From positions 1-48,498 of the IMG/VR virus record IMGVR_UViG_3300042010_000048: 48,498 bases of DNA. One strand, 5' to 3'. The translations under genes were made by a program, and so were the position numbers. Numbering within the stretch: position 1 is the first letter of the stretch; every line of letters begins with the position of its first letter. This document shows, in pieces, positions 41,724-48,498 of this stretch. Under the pieces are notes generated by a model. The model saw nothing but the letters and a program-made list of their open reading frames with translations. It was not told where the DNA came from and ran no database searches. The stretch comes from a virus.

Positions 41724-42347
41724 ATGCGAGCTATTACCTCGATTGGCGAGATCGGATGTACTGCCGGTGATCACGAATATCTCTTTAGGCCATCACTTGC
41801 CGCAATGGATTCTCTAGGCTCGCCCTCCGAGATTGTGGAAAAATTCAGCCTCCTGTTCTCTGCTCCTAAATTCAACCCTGTGTGGCCTGTGCCCGCGTAC
41901 AGGGCGTGGGAGCGAGAAGTAATGGCTACGGCATATGACGTGCTGATGGCTTGCTGCGATTCTGACGTGACGCCTCTGCTTGGACATATGGGCAGCAAGT
42001 GGGGATCGTTTGTTCCTGGCGCAATGCCTTCGCATGACATGGTTCACATTGCTAGATCTCTCATGCGCCACGGGATTATCGGTCTTAAACCTGAAGGCAG
42101 GCTGATCGCAAAGCCCAAAGAAGAATTCGTGCCGGAATTCAAACCGCGCGAATTTGTTGCTCAGGCCGTCGCGCATCTAGGCCTATCAAGCGCCGAAGCC
42201 TGGCAGATGACAATGACTGAGTTCTCTGGCGCCATGCAATCAAAATTCGGCAAGCCTGACACTCTTCCGCCGCCAGAAGAACACGACGAAGCAATGTCAC
42301 GCCTCGCAGAAATTAACAGATTGCGTCAGTATCAGGTGAAGAAATGA
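41724..42347 (+). CDS. Tail assembly chaperone-like protein (DUF6246 type)
   Basis: 207 residues from the ATG at 41724; in-frame ATGs at 41688 and 41700 would overlap the promoter. MRAITSIGEIGCTAGDHEYL, FRPSLAAMDSLGSPSEIVEK, MPSHDMVHIARSLMRHGIIG and AVAHLGLSSAEAWQMTMTEF match, from memory, the DUF6246 family placed between tail tube and tape measure, where tail assembly chaperones are encoded. I see no obvious slippery site with a second frame. Confidence 0.75.
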   Translation: MRAITSIGEIGCTAGDHEYLFRPSLAAMDSLGSPSEIVEKFSLLFSAPKFNPVWPVPAYRAWEREVMATAYDVLMACCDSDVTPLLGHMGSKWGSFVPGAMPSHDMVHIARSLMRHGIIGLKPEGRLIAKPKEEFVPEFKPREFVAQAVAHLGLSSAEAWQMTMTEFSGAMQSKFGKPDTLPPPEEHDEAMSRLAEINRLRQYQVKK

Positions 42348-44908
42348 CTATTAATGCCGGATCCATCCAATACCAAGTTGAAATTGAGACGGCTCAGGTT
42401 CTTACAGGCTCGCAGAATGTCAACAAGAGCCTGGACGGCCTGCAAACTGGATTCAATAAGACCGACAAGGCCGCCGCCAACTCATCCAAGAGCATGAGCA
42501 CTCTCGGCAAGAGCATGAACACGGCTGGATCGGAGTCGTCTAAATTCGGTACTGCGTTGACTCCCCTGGCTGGAGCAATCGCCGGCATCGTGTCCGCTCA
42601 GGCTTTGGCAAGCCTACAAAAGCTAAGCGAACAATTCACCCTGCTCGAATCCCGTGTAAAGCGCCTGTCTGCAACTGCCGCTGACGCTAAGACTAACTAC
42701 GCGGCGCTGATTCAGATTTCATCGGCCGGCGGCTCCGATCTAACGACCACGATTAAGCTATGGGAGAGCCTAACAGCGTCTCTGACTAGCCTTGGCGTTA
42801 CCCGCGACCAAGTGCTTAGCCTGACAGACACACTGCAAAAGATTGGCAAGATCGGCGGGTCTAGCGCAGAAGAGATAAGCGCGGCGCTGCGCCAATTTAG
42901 CCAGTCTGTAGCTGGGGGTACGCTGCGTGCTGAAGAGTTCAACTCGATCATCGAGCAGATGCCAGAGCTTGGCCGAAAGATCGCTGACGGCCTAGGCATT
43001 CCGTTTAATGAACTTCGCCAGCAAATGCTGGACGGTAAGCTGACGATTGACCGCGTACTGACTGCTATTTACGATCAGACAGGGAAGGTTAATACCGAAT
43101 TCAAGAATGTACCACGCACTGTTGGCGATGCCAGTAACGCAATCGTCAACTCGATGGGTGTTGCGATATCCAAGATTGACCAGGCTGCTGGAGCTTCTCG
43201 TGCGCTTGCCACAGCGCTGGACGCAGTAGCAAGAGGCATCCGCCTATCTTCTGGACAGCTAGATGACCAGCAGCAACTGGCAAAGCTCGTCACTGATCGC
43301 GCTACAGCAGAGCAGCAATATGCAACACAGGTTAGATTCGGCCTAAAAGAAACAGCGGCAGCAACACAGCTTCGAATCGACGGATATAACGCCGAGATCA
43401 AAGCGATTCAAGATCGTAAGGTTGCCCAGCAGAAAGCAGAGAACGACAAGCTAAAGATCACCGCTCCTGCAAATGCTCCAGCTAGCGACTCACAGAAAGC
43501 TCTAGAAACCCTGGCAAAAGAAGCCGAACTAGCCAAGATCGTTGGCGTCGAGCGCGCAAAACTACAGGCCATCCAAAAGCTTGGCGACAATGCTACGGAT
43601 GCAGAGAAGGCAAAGGCTGCTGAGCTGGCCGCGTCTATCTACAATCTTGAGACTGCTCGCAAAACAGAAGGCGCGACAAACAAGAAAGTCAAGACAGAGG
43701 CAGAGCAGCTAGCCACTAGAGCAGCAGCAGCCGAGAAGAAAGGCATTGATGACAACATCAAGGCGTTTCAGGAACTTGGTGTGCAGATGGCTGCTGTCGG
43801 CCAGAATGCCAGAGATGTAGCGATGCAGCAGGCAGAGTTGAGCCTGAACAAATACGCGACTCCAGAGCAAGTCAAGACTGTTCGCGAGATGGCTGGCGCT
43901 CTGTACGATCTAAACCAGGCTAAGTCGAATAAGGCCCTTCTTGGACAAGTTGATCCAGCGGCAGGCGCACAGCAAGGACTTGATCAGCAGCTAAAAGACC
44001 TTGACACGCTCAAGACTGCAAAGATGCTCAGTGATACCGAGTACCTGACATTCAAAGAGCAAGCCGAGACAGACTACAACGCACGGATGACCGAGATCGA
44101 AACAGCCCGTTTCGCTGCTCAGTCTGCCGGTAATGCTGCTCTTGTTGCGGGGATGGACGCTCTTGCAGCATCCGGCACACAGGCTCTAGGCGGCTTGCTG
44201 TCCGGAACGATGAGCCTTCAGGATGCAATGGGCAATATCGCCAATACCGTACTTAATTCGGTGATTGGTTCTTTCGTGCAGATGGGCACGGACTGGGTTA
44301 AACAGCAGTTCGTAATGCAAGCCGCGACCCAGGCAACCAAGGCCGCAGAGATTGGCGGGATCGGTGCGGTAGCAGCCGCTCAGGCAGGCGCTACTGGTGC
44401 AATCGCGGCAACCACTACAGCTACGGCGGCAACCACTGGTACGGCTGTGGCATCGTCCATGGCGCCTGCTGCTGGCCTGTCTTCTATCGCTTCGTTCGGT
44501 GGCGCGGCTGTAATTGGTGGCGCCGCTTTGCTTGCGACCATGGCGCTAGCTAGTTCGTTTGGCGGTGGTCGTCTGAATGGTGGCCCTGTAAGCGCCGGAA
44601 ACATGCACCGCGTTAACGAAAACGGTAAGCCTGAGATCTTCAATGCGGCAAACGGTCGTCAGTACATGATGCCCAACACCCGTGGCGAAGTAGTCAGCAA
44701 CAAGGATGCAACTGCTAGTGGCGGCGGATCTGCACCGCCAGTTATCAACATTAACAACTACGGCCAAGGACAGGCAACCACTAGCAGTAAGTTCAGCGAG
44801 GCCGATAAGCGCTGGGTCGTGGATGTTATTGTGGGAGACATGCAGGGCGGCGGTACTTCTGGCCGCACTGTCAACCAAATCACCGGAACAAAGAGGGCTG
44901 GCAGTTGA
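42344..44908 (+). CDS. Tape measure protein
   Basis: 854 residues, which would give a tail of roughly 120-130 nm at 0.15 nm per residue. The tape-measure domain lies near 100-250 (LWESLTASLTSLGVTRDQVL, SAEEISAALRQFSQSVAGGT, LRAEEFNSIIEQMPELGRKI, MLDGKLTIDRVLTAIYDQTG). Long coiled helices follow, then hydrophobic Ala/Gly-rich segments at 690-745 and a C-terminus with GRLNGGPVSAGNMHRVNENG. It sets tail length and may help DNA cross the inner membrane. Overlaps both neighbours by four bases. Confidence 0.95.
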   Translation: MTINAGSIQYQVEIETAQVLTGSQNVNKSLDGLQTGFNKTDKAAANSSKSMSTLGKSMNTAGSESSKFGTALTPLAGAIAGIVSAQALASLQKLSEQFTLLESRVKRLSATAADAKTNYAALIQISSAGGSDLTTTIKLWESLTASLTSLGVTRDQVLSLTDTLQKIGKIGGSSAEEISAALRQFSQSVAGGTLRAEEFNSIIEQMPELGRKIADGLGIPFNELRQQMLDGKLTIDRVLTAIYDQTGKVNTEFKNVPRTVGDASNAIVNSMGVAISKIDQAAGASRALATALDAVARGIRLSSGQLDDQQQLAKLVTDRATAEQQYATQVRFGLKETAAATQLRIDGYNAEIKAIQDRKVAQQKAENDKLKITAPANAPASDSQKALETLAKEAELAKIVGVERAKLQAIQKLGDNATDAEKAKAAELAASIYNLETARKTEGATNKKVKTEAEQLATRAAAAEKKGIDDNIKAFQELGVQMAAVGQNARDVAMQQAELSLNKYATPEQVKTVREMAGALYDLNQAKSNKALLGQVDPAAGAQQGLDQQLKDLDTLKTAKMLSDTEYLTFKEQAETDYNARMTEIETARFAAQSAGNAALVAGMDALAASGTQALGGLLSGTMSLQDAMGNIANTVLNSVIGSFVQMGTDWVKQQFVMQAATQATKAAEIGGIGAVAAAQAGATGAIAATTTATAATTGTAVASSMAPAAGLSSIASFGGAAVIGGAALLATMALASSFGGGRLNGGPVSAGNMHRVNENGKPEIFNAANGRQYMMPNTRGEVVSNKDATASGGGSAPPVININNYGQGQATTSSKFSEADKRWVVDVIVGDMQGGGTSGRTVNQITGTKRAGS

Positions 44909-45393
44909 GTATTCTAGATATTGTTCGGGCTAGCGGCGGACCTGATTGCATTATTCCAACCCTGGAACTGTCTTGTCCTGTGTGGGCTGCATCGCTATTC
45001 ATCTGCGCCGGCTACGAAGACATCACGGCAGTAACGGAACTTGGCGCAACCGTTACATTCTTGGCGGCTGGTATTGACGTGTCGCTGCCGAAGAAGAACA
45101 ACGACGGAACTCAGAAGCTGTTGTTCGCTATTGACAACGTTCGCGGTGATGCTCAGGCGCTTATCGATCAGGCTCAGGCAGTTGATGCGCGGATTACTAT
45201 CACTTACCGTACTTACTTGGCGTCTGACCTTTCGGCTCCAGCAGAGAAGCCGTATCGAATGACATGCATCAGTGCGACCATGAAAGGGCCAACTGTCGAG
45301 ATTAGCGCTGGCTACTTCGACATGATTAACGCGTCATGGCCGAGAGATGTTTATACAGCAGCATTCGCCCCAGGCATCAAGTACATCTCATGA
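44905..45393 (+). CDS. Minor tail protein, DUF1833 type
   Basis: 162 residues from a TTG at 44905, with AGAGGG seven bases ahead and a TTGA overlap with the tape-measure stop; no ATG is near. FLAAGIDVSLPKKNNDGTQK, LLFAIDNVRGDAQALIDQAQ, ITITYRTYLASDLSAP and CISATMKGPTVEISAGYFDM, INASWPRDVYT are the DUF1833 signature. It belongs to the distal tail complex and precedes the NlpC/P60 and tip genes as in related siphoviruses. Confidence 0.88.
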   Translation: MSILDIVRASGGPDCIIPTLELSCPVWAASLFICAGYEDITAVTELGATVTFLAAGIDVSLPKKNNDGTQKLLFAIDNVRGDAQALIDQAQAVDARITITYRTYLASDLSAPAEKPYRMTCISATMKGPTVEISAGYFDMINASWPRDVYTAAFAPGIKYIS

Positions 45394-45791
45394 TCGAAAA
45401 ATACCTATCAATTCCGTATGTCGATGGCGGTCGGTCCATGGATGGGCTGGACTGTTACGGGCTGCTTATCCGGATCAGAGAAGAGCTAGGATTAACTGCA
45501 CCTCCAGATGTAGGCAGCATCACGCGCCATAATGTTATTGGGATGCAACATCGATATTCAGAGACTGTCGGTCAACTAGAAGAATGCCAGCCTGAAGTCG
45601 GCGCAATTGCAGGCGTATTCCGTAACAAGGCGCTGATCCACGTCGGGGTTGTTGTCAGCATCGATGGTAGACTATCGGTACTAGAAACCAATCCTAAATC
45701 TGGACCTCGCTGGCTAAGAGTTCGCGAGTTTAAAGATCAATACGCCAAGGTCATCTTCTATCGTGATAGACATTTTCCCGAATCATCTTGA
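45390..45791 (+). CDS. NlpC/P60-type tail peptidase
   Basis: 133 residues from the ATG at 45390 (ATGA overlap). IPYVDGGRSMDGLDCYGLL contains the catalytic Cys22, and ALIHVGVVV holds His84; ETNPKSGP follows. These tail-tip enzymes cut peptide bridges of peptidoglycan to let the tail pass. Length and gene order (DUF1833, NlpC/P60, J-like) are standard. Confidence 0.9.
   Translation: MIEKYLSIPYVDGGRSMDGLDCYGLLIRIREELGLTAPPDVGSITRHNVIGMQHRYSETVGQLEECQPEVGAIAGVFRNKALIHVGVVVSIDGRLSVLETNPKSGPRWLRVREFKDQYAKVIFYRDRHFPESS
45665..45673 (+). promoter_or_regulatory. Possible extended -10 upstream of the J-like gene
   Basis: TGGTAGACT; with its right flank it matches the head promoter at 32044 in 13 of 14 bases. 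It lies inside the NlpC/P60 gene, 90 bases before the J-like start. Confidence 0.35.
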
Positions 45792-48441
45792 CGGCGGACC
45801 TTGCGAGACTGCATACACAGAACGGCGCATGACTATTGCTGCGTGGCTCGATAGTTATACGAAGGACGGTTACAAAGACGGCGACCATATGCCGATCAGC
45901 GTGAAGGTTGAAGGCGAGATCATTGATAAGTGCGACTGGTCAACCTTCGTATTCAAGCCTTCCGATTACGTAGAAATCCGAATCGAGCCAAAGGGTACTG
46001 ATCCGTTCTCAATGGCTGTTGCTATCGTTGGCGCAGTCAAAGCTGTATTTGGCATGCTCATGCCTGCGCTACCTGGAACTCCAAAGACTCCAGGTCAAGG
46101 CGAATCGCTGATTGAAAGCAGTGTAAAAGGCAACAAGGTAAAGCTCGGTGGCGTAATCCGCGAATCTTTCGGCATGCAAAAAATCTATCCAGACTTTCTG
46201 GTCCCTCCGCGAAAGTATTTCAGTGGCCCTCGAACGCAGTGGACTGAACTGTTTATGTGTGTCGGCAAGGGTAGCTTTGACATTCTTGCAGGCAACGTCA
46301 GGATTGGCGATACCCCATTGATCGCGCTTGGTGCTGAAGCCTCCTATCAAATATTTGAGCCGGGGGAAATAGTGTCCGGCAACTCCGCGTCTAACAACTG
46401 GCATAACGCGGTAGAGGTTGGCTCCAGCACTACGGGCGCGGCTGGTCTTGAGCTTACATTCACGACAGACGTTACGCCTATCGCATCCGCCGGGGCTTTT
46501 GCGTTCTCTGGCTACACCATCAGCATTCCTACCGGTCAAGGCACATTCCCTGCTGACTGGACTGTCGGACTTGTGCTGCGCGTAGTAGCCCCGTACACCT
46601 ACACCGTTACAGATGGCGGTGGATCAGCTCGCGACGTCATAACTGGCCCGCTAGGCATGCTCAACCCGACTGTTGGCGACACTATCGAAGTTACCGGAAA
46701 CAACGAAGGGAAATACACCGTAAACTCCTATACGGGCGGCGGCTCGCCTAGCATGACGCTCAACTATGAGTGGGGCGATCCTGCTAACTCCATGAACGTC
46801 GGCACTGGTCTTGCGGCTATCGGTCCCGATGGATTGCGCTTCCGAATTGCTGCGTATAGCGCTTCGTCGATCACGGTTGTTAGGCTTACATCGGCCGGCA
46901 CTGATGACGTATCGTTCCCAGGCTTTGATGCGCTCACAACGTCGTCAGGCAGCGTAGCTGTCGATGCCCTTAGTGGTTCAGGCGGATGGCGCGGCCCGTT
47001 TCCTGCTTGCCCTGAGAACGAGCTTGCGTCGCTTGTTGAGTTCGACATGTTTTTGCCGGAAGGTTTGACGCACGTAGGCGGGAAGGGCGATCTAAACGAG
47101 AGGACCGTTAGCTTCGAGGTTCAGTATCGTGAGGCTGGATCTTCTGGCGCCTATACATCCCAGTCATTCAGCTATACCGCCAACACTCTCGACCAAACAG
47201 GCTTTACCAGAACCATCTCGCTACCCTATCCAATGCAGCCAGAAGTGCGGATGCGCAAGACTGCGCCCGCAGAGGAAAGTATTCAAGATCACAACACCAT
47301 CCAATGGTATGCATTGCGCTCGCTACTTCCTTCGCCGTCAAGCTATGCCGGCGTGACGACTCTCGCTGTTAAGGTTCAGTCGTCTGACAGAATTGCAGCT
47401 CAAACCGAAAGCCTTGTATGGGTTATCGGCACCAGAATCCTACCGACTCGATCTGGCGGCTCATGGACTGTGCCAATCCCGACACGGGATATTATTCCAG
47501 CGACTGCATACATCGCCAAAAGTATTGGCTATACCGACTCTGACCTAGATCTAGCGGAAATGGATCGTCTCGACACTGTATGGAAGGCGCGTGACGACAA
47601 CTTTGACCTGCAAATAACCGACGCCAGCACCGCGAAAGATACGCTAAACGATGCTTTAGGCGCTGGATTTGCTGAACTCGCTCTTGATCGCGGGGTTATT
47701 CGCCCTGTACGCGACGAGCCTTGCACAACTTTCGAGCACATGTACACACCGCAGAACATGACTGAAGGCCTGACACGAGATGTACAGATGCCGGGGCCTG
47801 ATGATTTCGATGGCGTTGACATCTCGTATATCGATAAAGACTCTTGGGTTGAAACGGTTGTCGAATGCCGTCTTCCAGGTGATCTAGGCCGTAGAGCGGA
47901 AAAGATCAAGGCAACTGGCGTAATCGACAGAACCAAGGCCTGGCGTCTTGGCATGCGTCGTCGTCGTATCCAGCGATATCGCCGCGACCGCTACTCATGG
48001 TCTACCGAAATGGACGCTATGAATAGCCGGTATATGTCTTACTGCATGGTTGCCGACGACGTTCCCGGCTACGGCCAAAGCGCAATGATGCTGGACTTCA
48101 CTATTGGCATTGGCTATGTCTCGGTTGAATCATCCGAGCCTTTAGATTGGTCTGTAGGCGGAACTTACATGGCAGCCATTCGTAAGCAGGACGGTACAGT
48201 CTCCGGCCCATATGTAGCAACCCGAGTGGATGACTATAACTTTACGATCCCGTCTCTGGACTTCGCCCCCGATGTTAGCTGGGAATACGAGCCGCCTCAT
48301 ATCTTGTTTGGTCCGGCAACTCGTTACCACTATGCGGTGCTTGTATCAGACGTTAGCCCATCAGGCATATCTAAATGTTCAGTAGATGGTGTGGGGTATA
48401 ATAGTTTGGTATACGCATCGGACGACCAGACTGCGCCATGA
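45763..48441 (+). CDS. J-like tail-tip (central fibre / host-specificity) protein
   Basis: 892 residues from a GTG at 45763, which overlaps the peptidase gene. The front (DIFPNHLDGGPCETAYTERR, MTIAAWLDSYTKDGYKDGDH, then a hydrophobic segment with AVAIVGAVKAVFGMLM) is typical of J-like hub proteins. LGGVIRESFGMQKIYPDFLV, LFMCVGKGSFDI and the C-terminal block with CRLPGDLGRRAEKIKATGVI, AWRLGMRRRRIQRYRRDRYS follow. Several beta domains (residues 205-420) lie in the middle. It forms the tail hub and helps choose the receptor. The stop overlaps the next gene on the circular map. Confidence 0.9.
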   Translation: MIDIFPNHLDGGPCETAYTERRMTIAAWLDSYTKDGYKDGDHMPISVKVEGEIIDKCDWSTFVFKPSDYVEIRIEPKGTDPFSMAVAIVGAVKAVFGMLMPALPGTPKTPGQGESLIESSVKGNKVKLGGVIRESFGMQKIYPDFLVPPRKYFSGPRTQWTELFMCVGKGSFDILAGNVRIGDTPLIALGAEASYQIFEPGEIVSGNSASNNWHNAVEVGSSTTGAAGLELTFTTDVTPIASAGAFAFSGYTISIPTGQGTFPADWTVGLVLRVVAPYTYTVTDGGGSARDVITGPLGMLNPTVGDTIEVTGNNEGKYTVNSYTGGGSPSMTLNYEWGDPANSMNVGTGLAAIGPDGLRFRIAAYSASSITVVRLTSAGTDDVSFPGFDALTTSSGSVAVDALSGSGGWRGPFPACPENELASLVEFDMFLPEGLTHVGGKGDLNERTVSFEVQYREAGSSGAYTSQSFSYTANTLDQTGFTRTISLPYPMQPEVRMRKTAPAEESIQDHNTIQWYALRSLLPSPSSYAGVTTLAVKVQSSDRIAAQTESLVWVIGTRILPTRSGGSWTVPIPTRDIIPATAYIAKSIGYTDSDLDLAEMDRLDTVWKARDDNFDLQITDASTAKDTLNDALGAGFAELALDRGVIRPVRDEPCTTFEHMYTPQNMTEGLTRDVQMPGPDDFDGVDISYIDKDSWVETVVECRLPGDLGRRAEKIKATGVIDRTKAWRLGMRRRRIQRYRRDRYSWSTEMDAMNSRYMSYCMVADDVPGYGQSAMMLDFTIGIGYVSVESSEPLDWSVGGTYMAAIRKQDGTVSGPYVATRVDDYNFTIPSLDFAPDVSWEYEPPHILFGPATRYHYAVLVSDVSPSGISKCSVDGVGYNSLVYASDDQTAP

Positions 48442-48498
48442 TTAAATATCCAGAAGGATTACCAAGAGGGCTGCATTCCGGGCGAACGTACCAGACTG
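48381..48498. repeat. Terminal direct repeat, right copy
   Basis: Exact second copy of 1-118. It contains the true 3' end of the J-like gene (stop ending at 48441) and a truncated copy of the start of the 171-residue tail gene (48438-48498), whose full version is at 58-573. Confidence 0.97.

Noticed and set aside
41697-41771. Alternative 24-codon ORF at the tail chaperone start.
   Set aside because: Short frame with no ribosome-binding site; it overlaps the better supported DUF6246-like start.
1-48498. Length close to that of phage lambda (48.5 kb).
   Set aside because: The gene content and order are different; no lambda cos, integrase or immunity genes are present. The length match is chance.
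1-48498. CRISPR array, insertion sequence, integrase or attachment site.
   Set aside because: I found no spaced direct repeats, no transposase or recombinase motifs and no tRNA-end duplication.

Overview
The window is a complete, circularly assembled genome of a tailed phage (Caudoviricetes). Its last 118 bases repeat its first 118, so the unique length is about 48,380 bp and the window edge cuts an arbitrary point at the junction of the tail-tip gene and the next tail gene. It has long non-contractile-tail genes (Ig-tagged tail tube protein, tape measure, DUF1833 protein, NlpC/P60 peptidase, J-like tip protein), so a siphovirus is most likely. I see no integrase, excisionase or partition gene, so a virulent lifestyle is likely. 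The host is probably Pseudomonas: the phage carries an alpha/beta hydrolase that matches, from memory, the intracellular medium-chain-length PHA depolymerase PhaZ of that genus almost motif for motif.

Layout. 45763-48441 then 58-3296 (+) is the tail tip, a fibre and a beta-helix tailspike. 3399-6238 (-) is an operon of very small accessory genes with two RMF/CrpP-like proteins and an AP2-type endonuclease. 6338-7219 (+) is endolysin plus nested Rz/Rz1 spanins. 7188-8696 (-) holds two helix-turn-helix proteins and an HNH endonuclease. 8806-11320 (-) is a recombination module: SSB, an unknown partner, a RecE-like PD-(D/E)XK exonuclease and a ProQ/FinO RNA chaperone. 11431-11994 (-) and 12235 onward (+) diverge from a 240-base control region. 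12235-16599 (+) is replication: small HTH protein, PD-(D/E)XK nuclease, initiator/helicase loader, DnaB-type helicase, RusA resolvase, SLOG protein. 16677-24807 (+) is a long run of overlapping small genes of unknown function plus a calcineurin-like phosphoesterase. 25087-27909 (+) is a holin candidate, both terminase subunits and a free-standing HNH endonuclease.

28038-29122 (+) returns to small accessory genes. The MuF-like head protein (29210-30112) and the portal (30613-31983) lie on the minus strand, opposite to the rest of the head genes, with a plus-strand gene between them. 32081-34859 (+) is prohead protease with a nested scaffold, decoration protein and major capsid protein. 35289-36652 (-) is a cargo island holding the PhaZ homologue and two small genes. 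36760-45791 (+) is neck and tail.

Control signals are unusually readable. One promoter class has a TTGAC[G/C] -35 and a TAATCT-like -10 at about 17 bases and precedes early or cargo genes on both strands. A second class has an extended -10 (TGnTAnAnT) without a clear -35 and precedes lysis, packaging, head and tail genes. A perfect palindrome, TTCTCCGGAGAA, occurs four times plus a degenerate copy and sits exactly between the two divergent promoters of the central control region. Strong hairpin terminators separate most transcription units. All names rest on reading the sequence and on remembered family motifs; no database search was possible.
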